64,000 nt of DNA from Bacteroidales bacterium (GCA_017960905.1 JAGCYH010000045.1:1-64000); one strand, 5' to 3'. Counted from the first letter of the stretch, positions 14,696 to 23,117 are shown. Numbers and translations are program-made. Notes: generated by a model from the letters alone, not told the origin.

Positions 14696-15208
14696 ATGCA
14701 CACACATTTAAAGCCCTGGTCGCCCAACGATAAAGACCAACTGATGAATTTATGTAACTCGGTAGACCGCAGGTATTTGGCGGATCGTCTGCCGAATCCT
14801 TATACAATGGAAGATGCTGATTTTTGGCTCAATTTGGTTAGCAATGCCGAAAAAGACAAAACGGGATTGTTTCGCGCTATTGTGGCTGACGATACCATTG
14901 TGGGCAGCATTTCTATTGAATGTAAGGGCGATATTTTTAGAATCGACGGCGAAATAGGTTATATGATTCTTACCGATTATTGGAACAAAGGTATTGCTAC
15001 CAAAGCGGTGGGCGAAATTTCTAAATTAGCATTCAACATATTGGATATCAGTCGCATATCTGCCAAAATATTTGAAGAAAACATTGCTTCGGCAAAAGTA
15101 TTAGAAAAAAACGGCTACATATTAGAAGGCATTATGAAAAATGCCGTTATCAAAAACGGCATTATTCACAATGTTTTGCATTACGGATTTACAAATAGCA
15201 AGTTATAA
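14696..15208 (+). CDS. GNAT family N-acetyltransferase (RimJ/RimL-like)
   Basis: A 170-residue GNAT enzyme transferring an acetyl group from acetyl-CoA to an amine. The order of elements fits the RimJ/RimL/SpeG subgroup: strand IVGSISIECKGD near 70-80, IDGEIGYMILTDYWNKGIATKAV (the acetyl-CoA-binding Q/R-x-x-G-x-A-like turn is NKGIATKA, near 98-105), and the C-terminal SAKVLEKNGYILEGIMKNA. The substrate cannot be read from the sequence. It is co-oriented with the repeat array, and GNAT genes are frequent cargo of cassette arrays. The phased A-tract repeat lies just upstream. Confidence 0.88.
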   Translation: MHTHLKPWSPNDKDQLMNLCNSVDRRYLADRLPNPYTMEDADFWLNLVSNAEKDKTGLFRAIVADDTIVGSISIECKGDIFRIDGEIGYMILTDYWNKGIATKAVGEISKLAFNILDISRISAKIFEENIASAKVLEKNGYILEGIMKNAVIKNGIIHNVLHYGFTNSKL

Positions 15209-15443
15209 CAGATAATGAGTGGGAAGGTGAAATTGTAAACACGCGCGTGCAGAATCTGCAATCGGACCAAAAGTTTGGAATCTATCCCCTAAAAATATTA
15301 AAATCACAAAGTTTTTGGAATGAATTCCAAAAACTTTTTAGAGTATTAAGCTTTTGAACACGCTTCACGAACCGGACATTGAGCAGAGGCTAACCGACCC
15401 TTTGAAGGCGTAGGAAACGTAGATTAATTTAAATGTATGTGCA
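15209..15443. other. Intergenic stretch with hairpin and gene fragment
   Basis: A 13-bp stem AAAGTTTTTGGAA / TTCCAAAAACTTT at 15308-15337 followed by TTTA may terminate the GNAT transcript. After it, 15353-15412 reads LNTLHEPDIEQRLTDPLKA then a stop, which looks like the end of a lost gene. No intact gene is seen. Confidence 0.45.
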
Positions 15444-15673
15444 ATGAATAATATTGTCCCTAAATCAGTACAAAATATCGCAGACAAACATGCGCGCAAT
15501 AATGGTTATATTAGAGCTCAATTGTCGAAAAGATTAAAAATAGCTTTTTCTTTACGGCTATACAATCAGACGAGCCAATTCCAGCGCCAATTGGATTACC
15601 CTTTGATTTCGTTATAAAAGGGTCTAGTATAATAGATTTACCTGCGTTTTCTGATTTTATTAAATACGCTTAA
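15444..15673 (+). pseudogene. Frameshifted small gene of unknown function
   Basis: The frame starts MNNIVPKSVQNIADKHARNN and should continue in another frame, about 100 bases on, as SDEPIPAPIGLPFDFVIKG and DLPAFSDFIKYA with a stop at 15671-15673. A single-base shift near 15530-15555 joins two plausible coding halves of about 75 residues in total. I recognise no family. Confidence 0.45.
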
Positions 15674-15692
15674 ATATTGATTCACATTTTAG

Positions 15693-15730
15693 TTTTACAA
15701 ATTTCAAGTTATAACACCTTAAAAATATAT
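15693..15730 (+). repeat. Dispersed repeat, copy I (diverged, closest to copy B)
   Basis: TTTTACAAATTTCAAG then TTATAACACCTTAAAAA and ATATATTG. It shares the TTATAACRCCTTAAAAA form with copy B and sits upstream of the toxin-antitoxin pair. Confidence 0.4.
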
Positions 15731-15752
15731 TGAGTTTTAACGAATTACGCGG

Positions 15753-15783
15753 TTTGTTTTTCGCAAAACATATTGTATATTTG
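15753..15783 (+). promoter_or_regulatory. Promoter of the antitoxin-toxin operon
   Basis: -33 TTTG at 15753-15756, a 19-base spacer and -7 TATATTTG at 15776-15783; a very good match to the Bacteroidota consensus, 35 bases before the first start codon. Confidence 0.75.
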
Positions 15784-15817
15784 TGGCGTAATAAGGAATA
15801 CAAAATGTTTAAGTGAT

Positions 15818-15943
15818 ATGGAAACTAAGAAAACAAAACAAAATGCGAAACGACCGAAAAAGTTATCGGCTTTAGGCAAATGGATGCTTGCTCACAAGGG
15901 CGGGATAGCTGTTATAAACGACCGTAGAGCCGTAAACAAATGA
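15818..15943 (+). CDS. Putative 41-residue antitoxin upstream of the PIN toxin
   Basis: A 41-residue, strongly basic peptide (METKKTKQNAKRPKKLSALG, then KWMLAHKGGIAVINDRRAVNK). Its TGA overlaps the toxin ATG (ATGA at 15940-15943), the translational coupling typical of antitoxin-toxin operons. It is too short for a classic AbrB- or RHH-type VapB, and I see no DNA-binding motif, so its role as antitoxin rests on position. The good promoter at 15753 drives both genes. Confidence 0.6.
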   Translation: METKKTKQNAKRPKKLSALGKWMLAHKGGIAVINDRRAVNK

Positions 15944-16350
15944 GATGTCTGATTGACACATGCCTGTTTATAAATATCATCACCGATGAATATGTAAGTG
16001 AGGATATTAAGAATTTATTGTACGATTATGACAATGTGATTTATATCAGTTCTGAGAGTATAAAAGAATTGGTACACTTGTTTCAAAACGACAAAATAAC
16101 TCTAAAAAAAGAGTATAGAAAAGACTTTGATTTATTCTCGTTTATAGAGAGTTCAAATATTATTGTCAAATATGTTACATGGGAACACCTGAAAAAACTC
16201 AGTTCTCTACCCATAATTGAAAACCACAATGATCCAAGCGACCGTCTTATTATTGCTCAGGCTATATGCGAAGGGCTGACGCTCATCAGCAGCGACCTTA
16301 AATTCAAAAAATACCGCAAATACAATCTTGACCTTATAATGAACGCTTGA
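15940..16350 (+). CDS. PIN-domain toxin (VapC-like ribonuclease)
   Basis: A 136-residue PIN-domain protein, probably a VapC-type toxin that cleaves RNA with Mg ions. The conserved acidic residues are visible: Asp6 in LIDTCLFI, a Glu in SESIKELVHLF near 43, Asp in NDPSDRLIIAQA near 99, and a final Asp in LISSDLKF near 118. Length fits the family. It overlaps the 41-residue gene by four bases and is followed 28 bases later by a strong terminator. The pair is AT-rich like the other genes of the accessory stretch. Confidence 0.82.
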   Translation: MRCLIDTCLFINIITDEYVSEDIKNLLYDYDNVIYISSESIKELVHLFQNDKITLKKEYRKDFDLFSFIESSNIIVKYVTWEHLKKLSSLPIIENHNDPSDRLIIAQAICEGLTLISSDLKFKKYRKYNLDLIMNA

Positions 16351-16378
16351 CGATTCAAAATATACATACCTAACAAAT

Positions 16379-16411
16379 CGGTAAAACTGAATTAGTTTTA
16401 CCGTTTTTTTT
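16379..16411 (+). terminator. Terminator of the toxin operon
   Basis: CGGTAAAACT pairs with AGTTTTACCG (5-base loop) followed by eight Ts. Confidence 0.88.
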
Positions 16412-16458
16412 ATGTAAGATATTGAAGAGAATAAGTAACATTTTTTTCACTTTTTTAC

Positions 16459-16609
16459 TTTGAAAAGTAAGATACAAGCCTTATCTTTGCACCGTCTTGA
16501 GTGTAATGCTTAGCGGCAGCACGCATCAAATACAGATTCTTTTTTCATACGTATTTGGGCATGTCATAAACGGGGAAAAAAATTACAAACTAATAATTAA
16601 AAAAAGGAC
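16459..16609 (+). promoter_or_regulatory. Promoter and ~115-base leader of the acyl-CoA synthetase gene
   Basis: -33 TTTG at 16459-16462, a 19-base spacer and -7 TATCTTTG at 16482-16489. The untranslated leader from about 16495 to 16609 is long; it includes ATG triplets and a T-run but no simple hairpin-plus-T attenuator. Confidence 0.65.
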
Positions 16610-18283
16610 ATGCTTGAGAAGTTTTTAAAGCGGACCACTTTTTCATCGTACGATGATTTCATGCAGAATTTCAAAGTTGAAATTCCTGCAAATTTCAACT
16701 TCGCATACGACGTAGTTGATGAGTGGGCGCGCATAAGCCCCTTAAAACCAGCACTTTTATGGACCGATGATAAAGAGAACGAACATCAGTATTCGTTTAG
16801 CGATATAAAAGATCTTAGCGACCGCACTGCATCTTATTTCATGTCGATAGGCGTGAAACAAGGCGACCGCGTACTGCTCATTCTGAAACGCAACGCCGAA
16901 TTCTGGTTCTCTATTGTAGCTCTGCACAAGATAGGCGCTATAGTCATTCCGGCCACGCACCAGCTCTCGCCGCACGACATAATATACCGCATCAAAGCTG
17001 CCGGCATCAGCATGATTGTTGCCTGCGGCGACGAACCCGTGCTTAGCAACATTCAGGAAGCCGTAAAAGTGGCACCTGTAGAACGCTTAGTATCAATAGG
17101 TCCGAAGGTTCCCGAAGGGTTCGGCGACTACCAACAGGGCATTCGCTGCGCGAAAACCTTCGTACGTCCGTCGTTTGTCAATACAAACGACGACATCATG
17201 CTGCTCTACTTCACTTCGGGCACATCGGGCGAGCCGAAAATGGTGGCGCACGACTTCACCTACCCTCTCGCTCACATACTCACTGCGCGCTTCTGGCACA
17301 ACCTCCACGAAGAGTCGCTGCACCTTACACTTGCCGACACCGGCTGGGGCAAGGCCGTCTGGGGTAAACTCTACGGACAATGGATTATCGGATCAAACGT
17401 TTTCGTATATAACTTTGAGAAATTCAAACCGTCGGTAATTCTGCATCTGTTCGACAAATACAGAATTACATCGTTCTGCGCGCCGCCTACCGTTTACAAA
17501 TTTCTTGTGCGCGAGAATGTTGCCAAATACGACATCAGTTCGCTCCAATACTGCACTATAGCTGGCGAAGCGCTCAACCCGAAAATATTCTACGAATGGG
17601 AGAAACTGTCGGGTCTGAAAGTGCACGAAGGCTTTGGACAAACAGAGACAACGCTCACAATTGCCAACTATCCGTGGGTTGAGCCGAAACCCGGCTCAAT
17701 GGGCAAACGCAATCCGCAGTACGACATCGACGTGGTCGATGACGCGGGCAACTCGTTGCCCGCCGGTCAGATTGGCGAGATAATAATCCGCACCCACGGG
17801 AAAAAGGTCCTCGGACTTTTCAAAGAGTACTACCTCGACCCTGTCCGCACAGCCGAAGCCGTCAAAGACGGCATCTATCACACTGGCGATGAGGCATATA
17901 TCGACGAAGATGGCTACTTCTGGTTCATCGGCCGAAAGGACGATATTATCAAGAGCTCGGGCTACCGCATTGGTCCGTTCGAGGTTGAGAATGCTCTTAT
18001 GGGCCATCCTGCCGTGCAAGAGTGCGCCGTTACAGGCGTGCCCGACGAGAACCGCGGACAAGTGGTGAAGGCTACCGTAGTGCTCAAGCCCGAATACAAA
18101 GACAAGGCCGGCGACCGCTTGTCGCTCGAACTGCAAAAGTTCGTCAAGAAAGCTACCGCTGCTTACAAGGCGCCGCGCCTCATCGACTTTGTCGATGAGC
18201 TGCCGAAGACGATAAGCGGAAAGATAAAACATGCCGAACTACGCGCCAAGAACGAGCAGGAGCAAATCAAAAAAGGGTTTTAA
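16610..18283 (+). CDS. AMP-forming acyl-CoA synthetase
   Basis: A 557-residue cytoplasmic enzyme of the ANL superfamily that activates a carboxylic acid as acyl-AMP and then acyl-CoA. Motifs in order: the phosphate-binding loop YFTSGTSGEPKMV near 200, GFGQTETT near 342, GDEAYIDEDGYFWFIGRKDD near 425-445 with the hinge Asp, SSGYRIGPFEVE following, and the catalytic Lys in KTISGKIKHAELR near 537. It groups by eye with Bacteroidales medium/short-chain acyl-CoA ligases rather than acetyl-CoA synthetase Acs (which is about 650 residues); the substrate is uncertain. It is a single gene with its own promoter and terminator. Confidence 0.9.
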   Translation: MLEKFLKRTTFSSYDDFMQNFKVEIPANFNFAYDVVDEWARISPLKPALLWTDDKENEHQYSFSDIKDLSDRTASYFMSIGVKQGDRVLLILKRNAEFWFSIVALHKIGAIVIPATHQLSPHDIIYRIKAAGISMIVACGDEPVLSNIQEAVKVAPVERLVSIGPKVPEGFGDYQQGIRCAKTFVRPSFVNTNDDIMLLYFTSGTSGEPKMVAHDFTYPLAHILTARFWHNLHEESLHLTLADTGWGKAVWGKLYGQWIIGSNVFVYNFEKFKPSVILHLFDKYRITSFCAPPTVYKFLVRENVAKYDISSLQYCTIAGEALNPKIFYEWEKLSGLKVHEGFGQTETTLTIANYPWVEPKPGSMGKRNPQYDIDVVDDAGNSLPAGQIGEIIIRTHGKKVLGLFKEYYLDPVRTAEAVKDGIYHTGDEAYIDEDGYFWFIGRKDDIIKSSGYRIGPFEVENALMGHPAVQECAVTGVPDENRGQVVKATVVLKPEYKDKAGDRLSLELQKFVKKATAAYKAPRLIDFVDELPKTISGKIKHAELRAKNEQEQIKKGF

Positions 18284-18299
18284 GCGACATACCTTATAT

Positions 18300-18336
18300 A
18301 ATAAGAGACGGCAGCCAATGGCTGCCGTCTCTTATT
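18300..18336. terminator. Terminator between acyl-CoA synthetase and M13 peptidase genes
   Basis: A 17-bp stem (AATAAGAGACGGCAGCC and complement) with loop AAT followed by TTTT; serves the plus-strand gene and possibly both. Confidence 0.85.
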
Positions 18337-18352
18337 TTTAGCAAACTGCTAA

Positions 18353-20383
18353 TTACCAAATAGTTATACGATCGTCTTCCGGCAGATACATCTTCGATTC
18401 CGGACGGACGTTGAAAGCCTTGTAGAAATAGCCCACAAGCGGCAGCTGCGCGTTGACGCGCAGGCGAGCCGGCGAATGCGGGTCGGTCTTCACCTGTTTG
18501 TAGAGGTACTCGTCGCGAACGGTCGAAGCCCAGATGCGCGAATAGGCCAGCACGAAGCGTTGGTCGGCCGTCTGTCCGTCGATGGGTGCAGGCTCGGCTT
18601 TGCCGGCCTGCGAATTGCAATATGCCTGATATGCTATATTCAGACCGCCCAAGTCGGCAATATTCTCGCCAAGAGTAATCTCACCATTGGCTTTGAGCGA
18701 ATCGACAACCGTGAACGATTCGAAACGCTCAACGAGGCGTTTTGTTATGGCCGTAAAACGCTCTATATCAGACTCTGTCCACCAATTGTTCAGGTTGCCG
18801 TCTTTGTCGAACTGACGACCTTGGTCGTCGAATCCGTGCGTCATTTCATGGCCAATTACGACGCCAATGGCACCGTAATTGACGGCATCGTCGCCATCGG
18901 CATAGAAAAACGGCGGTTGCAGAATACCAGCCGGGAAAACTATCTCGTTTTCCGTCGGGCTGTAATATGCGTTGACGGTTTGCGGCGTCATGTACCACTC
19001 GGTGCGGTCGACAGGCTTGTTGATTTTTGCCATCTCTTGCGCAAAGCTGAATTTCGCCGAACGAATGAGATTGCCCACATAACCGGCCGACTTGTCAATC
19101 TTAAGATCGGTATAGTCGCGCCATTTGTCGGGATAGCCTATTTTGAACTTCACAGCAGCAAGTTTCTCCTGCGCAAAGGCTTTCGTTGTGTCCGACATCC
19201 AAGTAAGGTTGTCGATGCGTTGGCTGAAGGCAACGCGCAGATTCTCAATAAGTTCGGTCATGCGTTCTTTGGCCGATGCCGGAAAGTGCTTTTCTACGAA
19301 AAGCTGTCCGAGCAGCTCGCCGACTTCGTCGTCGAGCACTCGGAGAGTGCGTTTCCAGAGCGGCAGCATCTCCTTGGCGCCATTGAGTTTACGGCCATAG
19401 AAATCGAACGAAGCATTTACAAAGTCGTCGCTCATGGCCGACGCGAAACTACGCAAGAGCGTGAGTTTCAGGTAATCGCGCAAAACATCGACCGATGTTT
19501 TGGCAATCACTTCGTCCAACGCCTCGAAATACTCCAACTGCGCCACGTTAATCTCCTCGATTTTCACATTGCAGGCATCCTGGAAAACGTTCCAGTCGAG
19601 GAATTTGATTTTGTCATTTAATTCACTGAATGTAAGTTTGTTGTAGACACGCTGTGGGTCGCGGTTTTCGGCGCGTGTATAGTGTTTTTCGGCAATGGCA
19701 GTTTCGAGTTCGAATACTTTTCCGATACGTTCAGCGTCGTTTTCCCAGCCGGCAAGCGAAGCAAACTTACAAAGCATAGCTTTGTAAGCCTCGCGAAGCT
19801 CCTGACTGTTGGCGTCGTCGTTGAAATAGTAGTCGCGGTCGGGCAAGCCAAGCCCAGCCTGCCACACCTCGGCAATGTTTTGCAGACTGTTCATTGCATC
19901 GGGCGTACGCCCGAATGCGAAAAACGGATTAGCACCTATGCTGAACATCTCAGCCAGCTCGCGCGACAAACTTTGTTTGTCGCCAACTGCATCAATATCA
20001 GCCAAATACGGTTCAAGCGCAGTCAGTCGCTCGGCATTGCGGGCGGCAGAGTCGAGACCGCAATTGTACAAATCGCCTATTTTCTGAGCGGCAGTGCCTT
20101 CGGCATTCTGGCGACCCGACAATTCTTCGACCAACGATTTGAGTTTCAGCTCGTTATCATCGTTGAGCAGATCGAAAGAGCCGAGCCGGCTCTTATCGTC
20201 GGGCAGCGGGTGCTGAAGCATCCAGCCACCGTTGCTATACTGGTAAAAATCATCGTCGGGACTTACCGACTTGTCCATTTCACTCTCGGTGAAATGCGCG
20301 AAACCATCGGGCGAGCTTCCGCCGCAGCCCGACATTGTTGCGCCAGTGGCGCCGCAAATCATTAATAAATACTTCACTTTCAT
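18353..20383 (-). CDS. pepO: M13 family zinc metallopeptidase lipoprotein (PepO-like)
   Basis: A 676-residue neprilysin-type peptidase that cleaves peptides outside the cytoplasm. The N-terminus is a lipoprotein signal (lipobox TMSGC, Cys near 20). The long helical PepO N-domain fills about 30-440; the catalytic domain has the zinc motif HEMTH (in VVIGHEMTHGFDDQG, near 513), the third ligand Glu in GENIADLGG (near 574), and the ending PESKMYLPEDDRITIW usual for M13 enzymes. Its start codon overlaps the stop of the ygiQ gene (TAATG), so the two are translated from one message. Confidence 0.93.
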   Translation of the reverse strand: MKVKYLLMICGATGATMSGCGGSSPDGFAHFTESEMDKSVSPDDDFYQYSNGGWMLQHPLPDDKSRLGSFDLLNDDNELKLKSLVEELSGRQNAEGTAAQKIGDLYNCGLDSAARNAERLTALEPYLADIDAVGDKQSLSRELAEMFSIGANPFFAFGRTPDAMNSLQNIAEVWQAGLGLPDRDYYFNDDANSQELREAYKAMLCKFASLAGWENDAERIGKVFELETAIAEKHYTRAENRDPQRVYNKLTFSELNDKIKFLDWNVFQDACNVKIEEINVAQLEYFEALDEVIAKTSVDVLRDYLKLTLLRSFASAMSDDFVNASFDFYGRKLNGAKEMLPLWKRTLRVLDDEVGELLGQLFVEKHFPASAKERMTELIENLRVAFSQRIDNLTWMSDTTKAFAQEKLAAVKFKIGYPDKWRDYTDLKIDKSAGYVGNLIRSAKFSFAQEMAKINKPVDRTEWYMTPQTVNAYYSPTENEIVFPAGILQPPFFYADGDDAVNYGAIGVVIGHEMTHGFDDQGRQFDKDGNLNNWWTESDIERFTAITKRLVERFESFTVVDSLKANGEITLGENIADLGGLNIAYQAYCNSQAGKAEPAPIDGQTADQRFVLAYSRIWASTVRDEYLYKQVKTDPHSPARLRVNAQLPLVGYFYKAFNVRPESKMYLPEDDRITIW

Positions 20384-22251
20384 TACTTTATATTGTTTTT
20401 TCTATTTTTATCGGTCTTTTTCCCAAACAGACGCTCAATGAGGTCGAATCGGTTGATACGTTTGAGCGCGTCTTTTATTTTCTGCTTATACTCAGGCTTA
20501 TACCAGAAGAAAAACATGCGCTGGCGCAATTTCTCATCGGGTGTGCGGGCCGTGAAAACAGGCTTGAGCGTGTACGGATGCACGCCGGAATAATAGATGA
20601 CGGTGGAAACCGTCATCGGCGTAGGCGTAAAGTCCTGAACCTGTTCGAGTTGGAAGTCCATGTCGTGCGTCAGGCAGGCCAACTCGGCCATGTCGGCCTC
20701 GTGGCAGCCCGGATGGCTCGATATAAAATAAGGTATAATCTGCTGGTTGAGGCCGCACTGCTTGTTGATGCGGTCGAACTCGCGCTTGAAACGTCCGAAA
20801 AGCGAAAACGAAGGTTTTCGCATCACGTTGAGCACCGCGTCCGACGTGTGTTCCGGGGCGACCTTGAGCCGCCCCGACACATGACGCGCAACAAGTTCGC
20901 GTATGTACTCCTCGTGGCTCTTCTTCTCTTCGGGCGTGGCATTGTCGTTGAGCAGCATATCGTAGCGTACTCCACTGCCAATGAACGACTTCTTGATGCC
21001 GCCCAAACTGTCGACCTTGCGATAGAGCGCTATCAGACGCGAATGGTCGGTGTTGAGATTGGCACAAACCTTCGGAAAAATGCACGACGGACGCGCACAA
21101 ATATCGCATTTCGACTCGTCGCGGCCGTGCATGCCGTACATGTTGGCGCTCGGGCCGCCCAAATCGGACAGATAACCTTTGAAACCAGGAAGCGACTTGA
21201 TCTTCTCAATCTCTCGCAGGACAGATTTCTCGGACCTCGATGCGATAAACTTGCCCTGATGAGCCGAAATGGTGCAGAAACTGCAGCCGCCAAAACATCC
21301 ACGATGCAGGCAAACCGAATTCTTAATCATCTCATACGCAGGTATATCGCCCTTGCCTTTGTAACGCGGATGCGGCAAATGCGTGTATGGCAAATCGAAC
21401 GAGAAATCGACTTCGCGCTCCGTCATGGGCAGATATTGCGGATTGAGAACAATCTTCCGGTCGCCACAGCGCTGCACGAGACGTGCAGCGTGCTTTTTGT
21501 TCGATTCCTCTTCGACATGCTTGAAGTTCTTGGCATATAGCACTTTATCGCGCAGACAATCGTCGTGCGAGTTCAGTTCTATGGTGTTCCAATTCTTGTT
21601 TTTCGGCAGTTCGTCATCGGCACCGATGACGAAAGCCGTCTGCGGCACCGTCTTGAGCGAAGCGAAAGGCACGCCACGTTTGAGCAATGTAACTATCTCA
21701 GTAAGAGGTTTTTCGCCCATACCATAAATAAGCATGTCGGCCCCCGACTCAATCAGAATCGACGGCCGCAGACGGTCTTGCCAATAATCGTAGTGCGTAA
21801 CTCGCCTCAGCGACGCCTCGATGCCGCCCAGCACAACGGGCACATCGGGAAATAACTGCTTGAGAATCTGCGTGTAAACGATGGAAGGCATATCAGGGCG
21901 GAAGCCAGCCTTGCCGCCAGGCGTGTAGGCGTCGTCGCTACGGCGCCGACGATTGGCCGTGTAGTGGTTGACCATCGAATCCATGGCACCGGGCGACACA
22001 GCGAAGAAATGCCGCGGGCGGCCAAGCTTCTTAAAGTCGCGCAAATCATCGCGCCAGTTGGGTTGCGGCACCACCGCAACCCTGAAGCCAGCCGCTTCGA
22101 TGACCCTACCGACCACAGCCGCCCCAAACGACGGATGATCAACGTAAGCGTCGCCTGAGAAGAGCACCACATCGAGCTCGTCCCAGCCCCGAAGCTCCAC
22201 CTCTTTTTTGGAAGTGGGCAGCCAAAGCGACAAATCTGTATAATTATCCAT
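20383..22251 (-). CDS. ygiQ: YgiQ family radical SAM protein
   Basis: A 622-residue radical SAM protein of the UPF0313/YgiQ family; the substrate is unknown. I chose the ATG at 22251 because family members start close to LPTSKKEVELRGWDELDVV; a start at 22275 would add 8 residues. The N-terminal B12-binding-like part (FSGDAYVDHPSFG, about 30-110) precedes the cluster motif CLHRGCFGGCSFC (near 317), which gives the CxxxCxxC ligands of the 4Fe-4S cluster. A second cysteine set (CDICARPSCIFPKVC) lies near 385. It is the first gene of a two-gene operon with the M13 peptidase. Confidence 0.92.
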   Translation of the reverse strand: MDNYTDLSLWLPTSKKEVELRGWDELDVVLFSGDAYVDHPSFGAAVVGRVIEAAGFRVAVVPQPNWRDDLRDFKKLGRPRHFFAVSPGAMDSMVNHYTANRRRRSDDAYTPGGKAGFRPDMPSIVYTQILKQLFPDVPVVLGGIEASLRRVTHYDYWQDRLRPSILIESGADMLIYGMGEKPLTEIVTLLKRGVPFASLKTVPQTAFVIGADDELPKNKNWNTIELNSHDDCLRDKVLYAKNFKHVEEESNKKHAARLVQRCGDRKIVLNPQYLPMTEREVDFSFDLPYTHLPHPRYKGKGDIPAYEMIKNSVCLHRGCFGGCSFCTISAHQGKFIASRSEKSVLREIEKIKSLPGFKGYLSDLGGPSANMYGMHGRDESKCDICARPSCIFPKVCANLNTDHSRLIALYRKVDSLGGIKKSFIGSGVRYDMLLNDNATPEEKKSHEEYIRELVARHVSGRLKVAPEHTSDAVLNVMRKPSFSLFGRFKREFDRINKQCGLNQQIIPYFISSHPGCHEADMAELACLTHDMDFQLEQVQDFTPTPMTVSTVIYYSGVHPYTLKPVFTARTPDEKLRQRMFFFWYKPEYKQKIKDALKRINRFDLIERLFGKKTDKNRKNNIK

Positions 22252-22354
22252 CGAAATACAAAAATTCCAATGCAAATTAACACTAAAAATAAGGAGATTG
22301 AAAAATATTGTCAGAAAAATGTCAATTGCTATTTTATTTTTATAAATTTAACAT

Positions 22355-22362
22355 TATCTTTG
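22355..22362 (+). promoter_or_regulatory. -7 box (TATCTTTG) of the zapB-zapA-rny operon
   Basis: TATCTTTG lies 20 bases before the ATG at 22383 and so gives a very short leader. Confidence 0.6.
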
Positions 22363-22382
22363 TTTCGGAAAAAATTGATGTG

Positions 22383-22676
22383 ATGACAGAGGACAATATA
22401 GATATTGCTCAACTATTGGAAGAGAGGACTTCGATTCTGATAAATCGCTATAAAATGCTGAAGGACAAGTACTCCAAGCTAGAGGAAGAGAACCGGCGGC
22501 TCAACGATGAATTAGCGAATTCGAACAACTCATACTCCGAATTGGAGAGCCAATTCAAGATATATCGTTTAGCGATGTCGGTCAGCGGTCAGACCGAGGA
22601 CAAGACAGAAGCGAAACGTCGCATCAACCAAATAGTGCGAGATATAGACAAGTGTATTGCGCTACTAAATAAATAA
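22383..22676 (+). CDS. Small coiled-coil protein, ZapB-like cell-division factor
   Basis: A 97-residue, mostly helical protein; residues 20-70 form a coiled coil (KMLKDKYSKLEEENRRLNDE). I start at the ATG at 22383, since the longer frame from 22308 would include the promoter. Bacteroidota have such a small coiled-coil gene immediately before zapA, and by analogy with E. coli ZapB it may link ZapA to the division ring; that is inference from position and shape. It is 15 bases upstream of zapA, in one operon. Confidence 0.65.
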   Translation: MTEDNIDIAQLLEERTSILINRYKMLKDKYSKLEEENRRLNDELANSNNSYSELESQFKIYRLAMSVSGQTEDKTEAKRRINQIVRDIDKCIALLNK

Positions 22677-22691
22677 AGCAAAGCGTTTTAT

Positions 22692-22997
22692 ATGGCAGAG
22701 AACGAGGTTATAGTCAAACGAATGACGGTTAAGATATGTGAGCGCACCTATCAGCTGAAGAGTGTGAACACATCACAGGAAGGGCTTATCCGTAATGCGG
22801 AGAAAGATGTCAACGACAGCGTTGCCAATGTTGCCAAACGCATCAAAGGCGACTCGCAGGATCATTTGGCGCTGACTGCTTTGAACATAAGAATGCAGCA
22901 CTTGAAAGATTCTCAGAAAAGCAAAAACGACACACAGCTTGTTTCGACGATAAAAAACGTCATAGAGCTGTTAGATGACGTCTTAGCTGAGGAATAA
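22692..22997 (+). CDS. zapA: Cell division protein ZapA
   Basis: A 101-residue ZapA, which bundles FtsZ filaments at mid-cell. The N-terminal half (VKRMTVKICERTYQLKS, then SQEGLIRNAEKDVND) is the ZapA domain with the ICERTY segment of the family; the C-terminal half is a coiled coil for dimerisation. It follows the coiled-coil gene and precedes rny. The adjacent order zapA-hairpins-rny is common in Bacteroidales by my recollection. Confidence 0.88.
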   Translation: MAENEVIVKRMTVKICERTYQLKSVNTSQEGLIRNAEKDVNDSVANVAKRIKGDSQDHLALTALNIRMQHLKDSQKSKNDTQLVSTIKNVIELLDDVLAEE

Positions 22998-23002
22998 ACA
23001 CG

Positions 23003-23080
23003 TTGGAGCGTACGCTCCGACAAACAAAAAAAGCAAAACCCGCACTATTTGTTTCGCGCAAAGCGCGAAGCGAATGGTGC
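23003..23080 (+). other. Two hairpins between zapA and rny
   Basis: GGAGCGTACGCTCC (23005-23018) is a perfect palindrome. An 18-bp stem at 23042-23059 / 23063-23080 (arm ending TTTCGCGC, loop AAA) pairs fully if three G-U pairs are allowed. Neither has a T-tract, so processing or stability elements in the zapA-rny message are more likely than terminators. Confidence 0.55.
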
Positions 23081-23117
23081 TATTATATTATATATTAACA
23101 ACTTAGTACAAACAAAA

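Noticed and set aside
14551-14733. 60-codon frame of NYRKLPETA-type repeats
   Set aside because: It is the translation of the 10-bp A-tract repeat and overlaps the GNAT start; the repeat does not keep a three-base period, so coding is unlikely.
10336-15730. Integron attC sites
   Set aside because: The copies lack the paired RYYYAAC/GTTRRRY core sites and the long imperfect palindrome of attC, and no integron integrase is in the window. The cassette-like layout is kept as a finding instead.
20335-21540. 401-codon open frame opposite ygiQ
   Set aside because: It lies antisense to a gene with clear family motifs, its translation is Arg/His-rich without a domain, and it reflects the codon bias of the real strand. 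The same applies to long antisense frames at 18476-19621, 26681-27868, 36938-38059 and 59586-60782.
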